From positions 62,001-126,000 of the forward strand of contig JANBRJ010000037.1 of NCBI GenBank assembly GCA_027577595.1: a stretch of 64,000 nucleotides of DNA, read 5' to 3'. The position numbers were made by a program, and so were the translations under genes. Position 1 is the stretch's first letter; each line of letters begins with the position of its first letter. Origin of the DNA: Coemansia sp. RSA 487 (Eukaryota; Kickxellomycota; Kickxellomycetes; Kickxellales; Kickxellaceae). This document shows positions 8,601-19,745 of the stretch, one piece after another. Below the pieces are notes generated by a model. It ran no database searches and was not told the DNA's origin. It worked only from the letters and a program-made list of their open reading frames with translations.

Positions 8601-11138
8601 TACCAGCGCAGACAGTAGTGACGACTTGCCGCTGCCTGTGGGCCCTGCGACAATCGACAGTCCGCCCAGTGGGAACCGCACGTTGATGTCCTTGAGCGAG
8701 AAGCACACCATGTCTTCGGGTGTGTTGCTACCTAGAGATATCCCCGATGGCGATCTATGCGACGTCGATGTGGTGCCTAATAGCGGGGTCTGCTCGCCTG
8801 AGTCAACAACAGTGGCTGGTGTGGAGTTTGGCACGCTTTCGACATCCTTCGCAGGTAGCGCAACGTCCCATTCCAGACTGGCGCAATCGAACCCCAGGGC
8901 ATCGTCAGCCCCAGCAGGCGCAACGCGCGACTCAAGCGCTTGGACCTGCGGCTGGTGCAGGTATGAGTCGATACGAGCCACCGACACAGTGGCATTGGTA
9001 GCCCACATGAAGAAGCCAGGCAGGCGCTCCAGCACCACGCGTACAATCTGGAACACCGAGATTGTGGTAAATGCGACCTCTGCAGTCAGTGAGTTGCCCA
9101 GAACCATTGAATAAACAGCAAGCATGATAATGAGAATCAGCATCGGACCCGTCAGCGCCACCGCGTGGATCAGCGTCATGGCCCGATACACGCGCCACTG
9201 CATTGCCAGCTGGCGTTCGCGCTTCTGGTCGACGCTATCGGAGAACCGCGACTCCCACCCGAATAGCTTGACCGCCTTGATTCCATGCACCACCTCTGAG
9301 ACTGCTGATACGCGATCGTCATTAAGCGCCGACGCAGATAATTCCAGCTTCGTCAGGTACTTGTACATCACGCGTGTCAGCGGCACGTACAATCCCGCCA
9401 CCGATACCCCGAATAGCGCCGACACACCCATCAAGCGGTACATGTACCACATTCCCAGAACCAGCGTCAGCGGGAACGCATACACACGTTCCAGACACGC
9501 CGACACTTCCACCACGCGCTGGAAGTCCGCCGTCAGAAGATTCATGATCTTGCCGTCAGCCGACAGCTGCGGCTCCTCCTCCTTCTCCTCCCCTTCCTCC
9601 TTCTTTTCCTTGCCGGCGGCCGCATCCTTTGCTGCTCGCGCAAACGAGCCCTTGCCACGCCGCCGCAGGGTCTTGGATGACATCTCGGCAACGATGAAAC
9701 CTTTGATGCGCATCCCAATGTGCCTCCCGACCCATTCCACCTGGCTTGACAGTAGCAATGTCAGCAGCGAGAATACCAGCAGCCCCGCCGCATCCAGATA
9801 TGCGCTGCGTGCCACACCCCCGGGAATCGGCTTGCCCGTGTCGTGGTGGTGCTTGAGGTTCTGGATCGTGCGCAGGATGCGCTGCAGGAAGAACGGCCCC
9901 GAGAACTGCATTGCACATAATAAAACCGAAAGACAGAACTGTAGGACCAGCTCTGGCGCAAGCGTCATGGCCATGACCATCAGAAGCGGACGCCCAGGTT
10001 TGCGGTACTGCAAGTACCGGCGCCAACACGACACAGGACAATCCTCGGGTGCCAGTCGGTACATATCGGTGTACTCCATGCGCCGAGTCGCACCCAGTCG
10101 CATCGACTCACCGAGCCACCCGAACGTCATCCTGCTGAACCACGACGCATTTGACTCGGGCGAATCCAGCAGGTCGCACTCCTTAGTGTCACCAGGCGCT
10201 GAGATCGGCGTCGATTCGTCGTCATCACCGTCTTCGCTGTCGTTGTTCTCGACCAGATGCAGCGATGCCTCGGCAGCGCCTTCGCGCGGACGCATGTAGA
10301 TCGGCCGCCACTGGGCACACGCAAACAGCAGCACTAGTGCTGCTCCAACAAAGACCGATGCCACCAGCAGGTTGGAGCGCGCAGACGCCCGCGACCCGAC
10401 TATCGGCACGGCTGCGTTTCGCGGCGTGAAGAACGACCCGTATGCCTCGCCTGCACACACGCCAACCAGCACACACACAAGCACTGGCAGCACCCACGGG
10501 AACAGCCCTGCGTACACCCGCCGTCTATTGAGCGATAGTGTGCGCACGCATGCCACGGCTGCCACCAGCAGAAGTCCCGTTGTCTGCGCCAGCAGCCTTG
10601 GGAGATGCCGCATCTCGGGTGCGCTATCGGCGTCGTTGTGCGCAACCACCCACCACGCGCCAAACAGCGTTGTCTGGACGCCCAGTAGCACTACTACCCA
10701 CGCTCCGACACGCATCCGGTTGTCTATAAGCACCGATGTGCCCTTTGGCCTCCGCTGCGGCGTCTTCATGTTTCCGACGCCCAGCCGCGCAAGTGGTGCG
10801 CTCCCATCGGTTGCAAAGCCCTCTCCAGCTCCCGCTGCCTGCAGGGGCCGCAACGCAAGGCACAGCGTGAAGGCTGCTGATACAAGCGTAGATGCCAGCA
10901 GAACCACCGCTGGCCACAGGAACCCGGCACGGTAGCAGTCACTGTCCATCGAGCCCCACTCCCACTTGGAGCCGTCGCTGCCACCGCACAGCGTTGCGCG
11001 GTCGCCGTACATGAATTCTGTCACATGGAATGCGAGTGTTCCGCCAAAATACGCCGTCGCCAGCGCCGCCGCTGCCGCAGCGACCATCGTTTGAGCGCGT
11101 ATGCTCATTGTTCTTAATCGCCCTAAACTGAATGCCAT
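5622..11138 (-). CDS. ABCC-type full transporter (Ybt1/Vmr1-like), copy 1
   Basis: The product has 1838 residues in the order TMD0-TMD1-NBD1-TMD2-NBD2, the MRP/ABCC arrangement. NBD1 has Walker A GPTGSGKSS (~832), signature LSGGQKQR (~950) and Walker B ILLIDD with Asp in place of the catalytic Glu, as is usual for ABCC NBD1. NBD2 has GRTGAGKSS (~1553), LSLGQRQ (~1700) and VVMDEATASVD (~1718). A charged Lys/Glu-rich cytoplasmic insertion (~510-535) before DGKIMNLLTADF in TMD1 resembles that of yeast Ybt1, Vmr1 and Nft1, vacuolar-membrane pumps for bile acid-like and conjugated substrates. NBD2 carries a poly-Ser/Asn/Ala insertion between Walker A and signature (~1630-1655). The gene is tandem with, and clearly paralogous to, 12285-17843. 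Substrate is unknown. Confidence 0.93.
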   Translation of the reverse strand: MAFSLGRLRTMSIRAQTMVAAAAAALATAYFGGTLAFHVTEFMYGDRATLCGGSDGSKWEWGSMDSDCYRAGFLWPAVVLLASTLVSAAFTLCLALRPLQAAGAGEGFATDGSAPLARLGVGNMKTPQRRPKGTSVLIDNRMRVGAWVVVLLGVQTTLFGAWWVVAHNDADSAPEMRHLPRLLAQTTGLLLVAAVACVRTLSLNRRRVYAGLFPWVLPVLVCVLVGVCAGEAYGSFFTPRNAAVPIVGSRASARSNLLVASVFVGAALVLLFACAQWRPIYMRPREGAAEASLHLVENNDSEDGDDDESTPISAPGDTKECDLLDSPESNASWFSRMTFGWLGESMRLGATRRMEYTDMYRLAPEDCPVSCWRRYLQYRKPGRPLLMVMAMTLAPELVLQFCLSVLLCAMQFSGPFFLQRILRTIQNLKHHHDTGKPIPGGVARSAYLDAAGLLVFSLLTLLLSSQVEWVGRHIGMRIKGFIVAEMSSKTLRRRGKGSFARAAKDAAAGKEKKEEGEEKEEEPQLSADGKIMNLLTADFQRVVEVSACLERVYAFPLTLVLGMWYMYRLMGVSALFGVSVAGLYVPLTRVMYKYLTKLELSASALNDDRVSAVSEVVHGIKAVKLFGWESRFSDSVDQKRERQLAMQWRVYRAMTLIHAVALTGPMLILIIMLAVYSMVLGNSLTAEVAFTTISVFQIVRVVLERLPGFFMWATNATVSVARIDSYLHQPQVQALESRVAPAGADDALGFDCASLEWDVALPAKDVESVPNSTPATVVDSGEQTPLLGTTSTSHRSPSGISLGSNTPEDMVCFSLKDINVRFPLGGLSIVAGPTGSGKSSLLSALVGEMTLTKGRILLPTANAQEIAAHDHKYSAIIALSGEGLVVRDIAYVAQESWLRNATIRENILFGEHYDRERYEEVLRVCALKPDLRILPAGDLTEIGERGVTLSGGQKQRVSLARAVYSSRRILLIDDCLSAVDAHTGKHILLKCLLNKSRLMSGRTCLLVTHHLSMCLPFAQYLLIMHQGRVALHGSPESLEARGTLMRMISELETAKRSLRDADDADGEYDDEDDNEGRSSVSSRRSRGGRSYTSTRSDSRGKEVDALAHYSLAEFAHKNASTEKNLQKHINDRRSEDEYNAERLRVIAEQRGLDSTRDLSALQGTLIDEEEREEGHVKFEVWQTYLSACGSDSFWLTSFAMLILCQAVVVMQDYWIRIWVASTSGGSGAATNLISDTGPGYWLLVYVVIGLLSISIRLGLKYYTFSGAICASRKIHRQLMGAVIHATPRFFDSTPFGRIINRFGREMLSTDEQTMEKLLGWALDIVVVVSVFTIIMAVKPAFFFVAVVVVATYASIGYYYLNASRELKRLESNSMSPILSLFSELLLGVSTIRAFNINHYYLKEAINQINAQNRPFYMVWSALRWLTVRIDVASATVSFTCALFILSSLDWIDPGLAGFALMYSLSFSERMMYVIRNFSDNELNMNAIERILQYMDVEQEAPLHSSTRHRPPVSWPESGFLHIKNLVIEYVPGVPVLHNITLSVSHGEKIGVVGRTGAGKSSLALALLRFIEATKGRIVLDGVDISKIGLEDLRRNVTIIPQDPVLFNGTIRYNLDPFGEYPDEILWEALQRTFLVAEHASGSSSSSSSSNNNNTQAAAAANSIASQSVEGTNDEAPMLERMTGIFNTLEAEIKENGQNLSLGQRQLVALARALVRRSKLVVMDEATASVDFDTDDRIQRTIRGHEFANSTLFCVAHRLRTIIDYDRVLVLDRGNIAQFDTPYNLLQNKGGIFWNMCENSGELDHLYAVASRKQTAVGGSGSSRISRASTPGLLSPSAV

Positions 11139-12284
11139 TAGCGTTTGCTGTTTGGTATTTCGGTTGTTCGCTCGGCTGTGTCGATCGATCGTGTTCGTTT
11201 GTTTGTTTATGTAGCCTATTCTACCTTGATCTACAAAAGCCCTGAGTGTTAGTATAAATATTATTTAGAGAAGGCATGAATACGGGAACAGGAATATGGA
11301 AGGAAAGAAACCTCCATGTCACAAGGGGCCGACCAGGCTTTTGGATACTGCATTGCTTCACAGAATCTCTCTATTCCTTGCTTTCTTGTTTACTTGCGCT
11401 TGGACATCTGGATGCTGCACACAGCCAAGATATATGCATTCCGTCTGTGCTGTTTCTGGATATGCAAGGAAGCGCAGTCTTTCTCGTCTCAGCCGACGCA
11501 CATGTTCAATCTGATTTCAATACTTCCCACGCATAAACTTCATTTGCGTTATGTTCAGCAATCAAACATCTGGGATTAAGTACAGAACCCATTCACTGGT
11601 AGCCTGATTTAGACGCTATTTTTGGTACTTGCCTTGGTGTTGTTCTCTTATTGTTAATGCCGAAGATGGATAGAATAAATAAAAAGAGAGCTTATTTACA
11701 CATACAAGCAAATGAATAAATGAATAAATGAGTGAATGAATGAATGAATGAAAAATGCATACGATACAGAAAGAAGGAAGCAAAAAAAGGAAAAGCAACA
11801 TCTCTAGCTCGTCAATTGCCAAAACGGTATCAACCAGATTTCTGACCTTCATAAAATCCGCCAAGTCAGCTAAAAAGGCCTCCTCTCGGTAGCTTTCCGT
11901 ATGCTGGCTTATTGCGAAGTGTATTTCTTCCTTGTACCCCCGCCAAAAGAACCAGTGCAAATTGCTTTTGCCTTTAAAATCCACAAAAGGAAATTTAGAA
12001 AAAGGATATCGCACTAGTGATGGGAGCTGCTTCCTTTCTACCTTTGTAGATGCTCTCCTTTCCGCTTCGATGTTTAGGGACCCTCTTTCCTGTGCTGGTC
12101 TGCTTTCCTCATTTAGAGTCGGCGGCGATGCATTTGTTGCCTCGGATACGGGTCCACCTGACATATATTGGGGACTTGAAGTTTTATGGCAAAAGAAAAA
12201 AAAAACAACCATCTGCTGTTAAACCGAAAACGAAGAGAATGAAATCCTACCAGCGTATATCTGAACCTTCAAGCTGAAGTTGGT
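11139..12284. other. Spacer between the tandem ABC genes, with an unexplained minus-strand open segment
   Basis: The first half holds the promoter of ABC copy 1. On the minus strand, 11616-12212 is open for 198 codons. Its middle (about 11800-12160) has protein-like composition, for example PFVDFKGKSNLHWFFWRGY followed by REEAFLADLADFM, while its end reads into simple sequence. It may be a fragment of a gene or mobile element. I could not assign it to a family. Confidence 0.35.
11711..11752. repeat. GAAT/AATG tetranucleotide microsatellite
   Basis: A run of imperfect AATG units (AATGAATAAATGAATAAATG and following) lies in the spacer between the two ABC genes. Confidence 0.85.
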
Positions 12285-15200
12285 TCAATGCGCATCAGCT
12301 TCACCAGAATCATCGTCGTTCTTGTGGTTAGCTGTTGCTGCTGCTGTCAGATGCTCATATTCGCCAGACTGTTCGCACATGCTCCTGAATATCCCGTTCT
12401 CGTTTTGAAGTAGGTTGTAAGGCGTGTCAAATTCTGCGACCTTGCCCTTGTCCAGAACCAGAACCCGGTCATAGTCGATGACTGTGCGCAGGCGGTGCGC
12501 AATGCAGAACAGTGTCGAATTTGCAAACTCCGGTCCACGGATTGTGCGCTGGATCCTGTTGTCTGTGTCAAAGTCAACCGATGCCGTTGCTTCATCCATA
12601 ATGATCAACCGCGACCGCCTCACAAGCGCGCGCGCAAGGGCTACTAGCTGCCGCTGACCCAATGACAGGTTCTGCCCGTTCTCCTTGATCTCAGCATCCA
12701 AGCTCTTGAATATTCCAGCCATCCGCTCAAGCATCGGTGCCTCGTCGTTGGCACCCTCCGCAACGCTAGCGGCAGTGCTGGCCGTTTGACTGCCACGCTC
12801 GCGCACCAGATGCGTGCGACGAAGCGCATCCCACACAAGCTCGTCAGGATACTCGTTGAACGGATCTAAATTAAAGCGAATCGTGCCGTTGAACAGCACC
12901 GGATCCTGCGGAATGATGGTAACGTTGCGACGGAGATCCTCCAGACCGATCTTTGAAATGTCAACGCCGTCCAGAACAACCCGGCCCTTGCTTGCCTCAA
13001 TGAACCGCAGCAAGGCCAGCGACATTGTGCTCTTTCCGGCACCCGTACGGCCGACAACGCCAACCTTTTCTCCGTGCGTGGTCGAAAGCGAAATGTCGTG
13101 CAAAACAGGCACACCCGGGATGTATTCAATAACCAGGTTCTCGATCTGAACGTCGCCTTTCCTGGGCCACGCGGCAGGAGGCTTGTTCTGCGGCTCCGAC
13201 TTCAGAGGCGCTTCTTGCTCGACTTTCAGGTACTGTGTCACGCGCTCGACAGCGTTCATGTTGAGCTCGTTCGAGCTGTAGTTGCGGATTACCCAAAGCA
13301 TCCGCTCCGAGAATGTCAGTGCGTACGATAGCACAAATCCTGCCAGACCTGCATCCATCCAGTCGAGACTCGTGATGATAAACAGGGCACACGAAAATGA
13401 GACCATTGCGCCTGCAAAATCAATACGGAACGACAGCCACCTGTTTGCCGACCAAACCATGTAGTATGGCCTGTTGTGCGTCCCAATGCGGTTTATGGCC
13501 TCTTTGATGTAGAACTGCTTGACCCCAAAGGCGCGGATCGTTGATACGCCCAGAATGAGCTCGCCAAACAGCGACAGAAGCGGTGACATGCTGTTTGATT
13601 CAAGGCGCTTGAGTTCACGCGACGTGTTCAAATAGTAATATGCAATGCTTGCATACACCAGCGATACAGTGACTGCAACAACGATAAACGCCGGAGTAAC
13701 CGCAGTTATAATCGTAAACACTCCAAGCACAGCGATGATGTCAGCGAACCACCAAATGACCGTTTCCAGTGTTTCCTCGTCAATGGTCTGCATGTCGCGT
13801 GAGAACCGGTTGATGATGCGCCCAAGCGGAGTCGAGTCAAAGAACCGCGGCGTTGCGCGCACAATCGTCTGTATAAGCCGTGCGTGGATAGTTCTAGACG
13901 CCTTGATCGATCCATAGTACACAATGAACGACTGAATAGTACGCCAAGCGACATTGACGAACCCGATGAGGACATAGATCCCCAGCCAGTAAGCAGTCGA
14001 GTGATGCTTTGCGTATTGGGCGTCCACTCCGGCAGCAGACGTAGTACCATTGCCTATTGTGCTGTTGACATGCATGTCAGCTGCTGGGCCTGTAAGGTAG
14101 GCTGCTGTAGAATGCACAAAGCCAGACGAATAGAATGGCATGATTGATGCAACCGTGCTGAGCGAAGCACGAGTAGATGCCATGCCGATGCCTGCGCTGT
14201 TGTTGCTGGTTGACGTGACCCAGATCCGGATCCAATAGTCTTGCAGGATTTCCACCAACTGCCACAGAACCATCATCAGCAATGCAGTGATCCAGAACAT
14301 CTTGGTGCCGCACGCCAACAGGTACGTCTTCCACACCTCAAACTTGACATATCCCTCCTCGCGCTCCTCCTCCTCAACAAGAGTACCCTGCAGCGCCGAG
14401 ATGTCGCTGTCTGGATCCAGCCCCTTTTGCTCGGCGATCTTTTTCAAGCGCTCGATGTTGTATTCGTCCTCGGGCTTTGTATCGTTGACCGATTTTGAAA
14501 GGTTATTTTTCTCTTCAGCGCCATCGGCTTGGTCTGCACCGTTTTTGTCGTCCAAAATGCCCTCTATAGACTTTCCTTTCGGGTCCTTGGCCGCCAGCTT
14601 TTTGGCGTCGTCCTCGTTGTTCTGTACGGCAGTGTCAGGCTCGCTGCTTTCCAGGTCTTCCAGCACCGAGGACAGCGAGCCCTGGCTCTGCAGCTCGGAT
14701 GGCACGCCCTTCAGCATGATCTGGCCCTCGTGCATCATCACCATGTACTGGGTGTGCGGGAGGCACATTGCAACATGGTGAGTTACTAGGACGCGCGTAC
14801 GTCCCTCCATCAGCTTGGTTTTGCCTACCAGGCACTCCAGCAGTATGTGTTTTGCCGTGTGCGAGTCAACAGCAGACAAACAGTCGTCGATCAGCATAAT
14901 GCGTCGGCTGGAGTACACAGCACGCGCCAGCGCAACACGCTGCTTCTGCCCACCAGAAAGCGTCACGCCACGCTCGCCGATCTCCGTCATGTCGCCGGCG
15001 CTAAGAATGCGCAGATCGGGCTTCAGTGCGCACACACGCAAAACCTCTTCGTACCTTTCCTTGTTGTATGCCTCACCAAACAGAACGTTCTCACGAATGG
15101 TAGCATTGCGCAGCCATGCCTCCTGCGCAACATAGGAAATGTCGTGGATAGCCAGTCCTTCGCCCGACAGCTCGATGACGTCCTCATACTTGCTGTCGCT

Positions 15201-17335
15201 TGCGGCAATCTCGCTCGAGTGGATTGTTGGCAGTAGAATGCGCCCACGCGTAAGCGTCATTTCACCAATCATCGCAGAAAGCAGCGACGACTTGCCGCTT
15301 CCAGTCGGGCCAGAAACAAGAGAAAGGCCACCGATCGGGAACTGCACGTCAATGTTCTTTAGCGAAAAGCTAACCATGTCGTTTTCGTGGCCCAGAGATG
15401 TTGTTGACGAGCTTGGGCACAGCGCGACATGGCCACGAGCCGACGACTCGGTAAGCAGAGGCGTATTCTCGCTAGGCTGCTTGTTAATTTCGGTGCGCTC
15501 AACAACAGGAGTTCCAACACTTGTCGTTGCTTCGCTGTAATTGGCAGCAGTGGCAGTTGGCGAATTGGCTGCATCGGCCTTTGGCGCATCCTTCGAGCCT
15601 TCCGTGCTTTCCCACTCAAGATCTGCAGACTCAAACCCAAGCGTGTTGACTGGTCCTTCCGCTACGCGCTTTTCAAGCTCCTGGACCTGCGGTTGGCCTA
15701 GATACGATTCGATACGACCAAGGGAGACATAGGCGTTGATAGACCAACTGAGGTATCCAGGCATATGCTCGAACACAATGCGCACCAGCTGGAACACCGA
15801 TATGGATGTAAATGCGATCTCTGCAGTCAATGTGTGTCCGAGAACGGCGACGTACGTGGTGAATATGATAATGAGAATCAGCATGGGCCCCAGAGACGAT
15901 ACAACGCCGATGCGAAGCCACCACGTGAAAACCTTCCAAAGGTAGGATAGCTGGTTCTCGCGCTGCTTGTCGACGTTTTGTAAGAAGCGCGACTCCCAGC
16001 CAAACAGCTTGACAGCCTTAATCCCTTGTAAGAGCTCGGTAATCATCGATACACGCTTGTCGCTGATTGCGTTGAGTTTCTCCTCGATCACTGTCAAGCG
16101 GGCGAACATTATTTTTGTCAGCGGCGCATAGATAGCAGCAAACGACAGACCAACAAGCGCAGCAGAACCAAGCATCTGGTACATGTACCAGATTCCAATT
16201 AACAGCGACAGAGGCATTGCATATATTTGGTCAAGATATGCAGACACTTCGATAACGCGCTGGAAATCCGCAGTCAGCAGGTTCATGATCTTGCCATCTG
16301 CTGCAGCAGTGCTGAGGCCACTGTCATCATCATCTTCGGGATCCTCCTCAGCAGCGGTGTCCTTTTCTTCGTCCCAGGAGCCCTTTCCGCGGCGACGCAG
16401 GGTCTTTGAGGACAGCTCAGCAACCAGCAGTCCCTTGATGCGAACGCCGACGTGACGACCAATCCACAGCGTCTGGTTGCCAAACACGGTACCAACAAGG
16501 ATGGAGAGTAACAGGCCAAAGGCATCAAGATAGGCCTTGCGGAAGTTTGTGTTTGACGAGGACGACTCGTTGCTGGAGAGCTCGATCGCTCTGATGATGC
16601 GCTGGAGGAAGAAAGGACCACCAAACTCCAAGACGCATCTGATTATCGATAGCACGGCCTGCGAAATAAACTCTGGGGCAAGCGTTATAGCCATGGCTGC
16701 AAACAGCGAGCGGCCTGGCTTGCGATGGCGTAGATAGCGCCTCCAGCTGTGTACTGGCATATCTAGCTGGCCAAGCTTGTACAGATCAGAATACTGCAGT
16801 TGGCGCTGGGAGCCCTTCCGAAGTATATCGTTTGCCCAGGAAAAAGATAGGCAGTCAAACCACGATGATCTGAATTCGGGCGTGTCGACAAGGTCATTTG
16901 TCTTGTGTTCGTTTGGACGCGCAAGCGGGGTGGCATCGTTGTAGTCAGAGTCGTCGCCAAGAGAGTGCGCGGAAGAGATACCGTCCAAGCCGTCCATGGC
17001 GCGAACAAAAATTGGACGTTTCTGCACACGCGAATACAAGATAATTATTACAACGCTGACTGCGCTTGTGGAAACCAAAAGGTTGGAGCGAAGAGAGGCA
17101 CGCGATCCAACCACAGGCACACTGAGGTTCTTGTCGGTGAAGAACGATGCGTAGATCTCGACTACGCCGGAAACGAACTGGATGCCAACAAGTGCCGGAA
17201 GGATCCAAGGGAACAGTCCAGCATATACCATGCGATCGCTACGCCAGAGAGCTACGAGGAAGGCAATAGAGGCGAACAGAACCATCAATGTAGATTCGAT
17301 TAGAGCTGTAAGATACAGCGAATCCTTGGTGGTGG

Positions 17336-17369
<34 letters not shown>

Positions 17370-17843
17370 CGTGTTGGTAGCGCTTGTATTGTACCACCAC
17401 ACAGCGTAAAGTACAGTTTGGATAGCCAGTACCATGAGGACATGAGACCCCACACGAAGACGGGTGTCGATCAAGATGGCAGAGCCTGGGGGACGGCGCA
17501 CAGACGTCCTTCTGGCTCCAACAGCCAAGCGCGCAAGCGGAGCACTTCCGTCGCTTGCAAACCCAGACAGGGGCTTGGGAGGCAGAACCAGACACAGGGT
17601 AATCGCTAGCGACGCAAGGCCCGATCCAAGCAGAAGCAGCGCTGGCCACAGGAAGCCTTCACGAAAGCAGTCACTCTGAAGCGACCATGCCCACTCGGAG
17701 TCACCGCAAAGCGCTGCATGGTTGCCACTGTCTAGGAAAGCCGATGCGTGGGAAAGCAGTCTGCGCACACAGTAGATTGAAACTGAGACGGAGGCAGCGG
17801 TTACAAGCGCGGTGCTTGATGGCTTGAAAAGAGAAACTACCAT
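12285..17843 (-). CDS. ABCC-type full transporter (Ybt1/Vmr1-like), copy 2
   Basis: I chose the ATG at 17841-17843, giving 1852 residues and an N-terminus (MVVSLFKPSST) that matches copy 1. The frame is open 72 codons further up, but that extension is low-complexity and unlike the paralog. The architecture is TMD0-TMD1-NBD1-TMD2-NBD2. NBD1 has GPTGSGKSS (~848), LSGGQKQR (~966) and IMLIDD with the non-canonical Asp. NBD2 has GRTGAGKST (~1600), LSLGQRQ (~1731) and IIMDEATASVD (~1749). The acidic insertion in TMD1 before DGKIMNLLTADF is shared with copy 1. A run of about eleven Asn (17338-17370) lies in a TMD0 loop, and the loop after the first TMD2 helix has about 40 extra residues compared with copy 1. 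It is a probable vacuolar pump for conjugates, bile acid-like compounds or metals; substrate is not readable. Confidence 0.92.
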
Positions 17844-19100
17844 AGTGTATGGGCTCAGAAGGCTGGCTCTAGAGCTGTCAAACACCGAGTATTTCGTAGA
17901 GTACAGGCGATCGGTACAAGAGGCTGTTGTTAAACTCTGCGATCTATGAGGTCTATAGAGAAAATAATAGAGAAGAATAGAAAAGAAAAGAAGGTAAGTA
18001 AAATAGAAAAGGCGATTGAGTATATGAAACCAGAAAGGCAAGCGAGACTGGGCAAACAATCACAGAATCGTTACTAACAGAGCCCAACAAAATTGATGCC
18101 TCTACGCAAAAAAGAATAGGAACTAGTTGGTAAGAGTGAACATAAATGACACTTTTGGCAGCGACGCCGCTATGTTTATGTTTGTGGGGAGGGGGTAGCA
18201 AAGACAGAAGGCGCATGAAACATGGCCACAAGGCAGTAAGTGCTGTCCATGCCTCACCAACAGTCTGAGATTAAAATAAGATAAACTTACCAGAAGAGTA
18301 ATAACGCACAGACGTTTTGATGTTTACAAGTATAGAAAAAAGCTCAGAGTCTATCTCTGCGGAAAGTTGTGGATGGAAAAAGAAAAGAATTTGGGGTGTT
18401 TTTTTTTGTTGCCCGTGGACGCATTATTTATCAGCAGCTTGAAGCAAAATCACACTTGATTTGAAGGCAGAAAACAGAACGGACAAACTCGAAAGAGAAG
18501 AAAATCGGAACCGCAGCGACGAAGATACATATTTATGTCTGGCGTTCATTGCCACCATTGTTGTGTACTTGGTCAAATTTTCGTATTGACTGATATTTCG
18601 TGAGGCGAAGGCGATTTTCCCACACTTTTGCCCCCCCCTTTCCAGGGTTACACATTCAGGCAGTGAAAAGCACTGCGGCAAATACCCAGCCAAACAAATC
18701 GCTTGCTTGCTTGATTTTGGCTTTTGCCAGATGATCGCTGCATTTGCAAACCTATGAATTGCTTGTAGTTTCATCTCAAGGGTTTTGTTATGTGTGCACA
18801 GCATAGCCCCAACGGGATCAGGATTGTTGTAGCAGTTGTGCCGATACGGAGTCGGGGCTTGCATATGACAGTGCTTGTTTTATTTATATATTTTTAAAAC
18901 AAGCAAACAATTGGTGCTGCGGTGCTTTCGTCGCAATAAAGAAACAGCTTCAAAACAGTCATATCCAGCGACATTGATTATACATTAGAAAAGAGTCACG
19001 CATCAAAAACGATTCAAAATAAAGAGAGTATCAAAAAATATCCACTGTCTTTGACAGTCTGATCCAAATACGGATCAACGGGTCAAGAGAGAGAGGGTGT
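17844..19100. other. Intergenic, no supported gene
   Basis: This stretch holds the promoter of ABC copy 2, the 3' side of the GPI-type gene at 19101, and short A/T-rich frames. A 146-codon minus-strand frame at 18424-18864 has no domain-like composition and I do not support it as a gene. Confidence 0.5.
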
Positions 19101-19745
19101 TTAGAAGAATGTTGCACCAATGGCACCAATACCGGCAGCCGCAACAGCCAGCAGGTGCGAAGGCAAAAATGTCCGGGTACCAGAAGAAGTTGAGGAGCCT
19201 TCGGATAGCAATGACTCGTCGAGCGCTTCGGAACCCGACTCGTCCGAACTCGAGCCACTCTGGACGTCGTGTATGTTGCGCTGGACGTTGCCATTAATAG
19301 CAACGATGATGGTCGGGTGGCCCACGGGTACGTCGGTGGCTGTGGCAATGATGCCGTCAGCATTTGTGGAAACGATTTGTGAGAGCTGAGCTCCAGGGTC
19401 GCTCTCTGCGCCTGGGATATCGTCTGCCACAATTGTGGTTGGCCCCAGCGCCTGTGCATTCTCGACGAACGCCTGCGCCCACTGCACATTGTATGTGCTG
19501 GGTACTGCGTCGGTGACGCTGAGGATGGACCACAAGTAGCTGTACTCAGCTGGCACCTCTTCGGCCGCTATATGCAGCTGCTCCTCGAGCTTTGGGTACA
19601 GCGTGGGCCATGCGTTAGAGAGGACTCCCATGTACTCGCCCATGTCGCTGGGCGACGCTACTGAGAGAACAATGTCGCCCATTGCTGTGCCCGCCATTGA
19701 TACCAGCATTGCTGCTGCGACGCTCCATAATCCGTGGCGTTTCAT
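19101..19745 (-). CDS. Small secreted GPI-type protein (shared-domain family, member 1)
   Basis: The product has 214 residues. A signal peptide occupies 1-23 (hydrophobic core AAAMLVSMAGTAMGD). A conserved N-terminal domain at about 36-103 reads NAWPTLYPKLEEQL, then YSYLWSILSVTDAVPSTYN, then ALGPTTI. An acidic/Ser-rich stalk follows (~155-185), and the C-terminus is hydrophobic (HLLAVAAAGIGAIGATFF), typical of a GPI attachment signal. The same domain spacing appears in the proteins at 42861, 48091 and 59998. The likely location is plasma membrane or cell wall; function is unknown. Confidence 0.8.
   Translation of the reverse strand: MKRHGLWSVAAAMLVSMAGTAMGDIVLSVASPSDMGEYMGVLSNAWPTLYPKLEEQLHIAAEEVPAEYSYLWSILSVTDAVPSTYNVQWAQAFVENAQALGPTTIVADDIPGAESDPGAQLSQIVSTNADGIIATATDVPVGHPTIIVAINGNVQRNIHDVQSGSSSDESGSEALDESLLSEGSSTSSGTRTFLPSHLLAVAAAGIGAIGATFF

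Noticed and set aside
17844-18059. 72-codon upstream extension of ABC copy 2
   Set aside because: Low-complexity A/T-rich coding potential absent from copy 1; the inner ATG matches the paralog's N-terminus.
18424-18864. 146-codon minus-strand frame
   Set aside because: No domain, signal peptide or codon pattern like the neighbouring genes.
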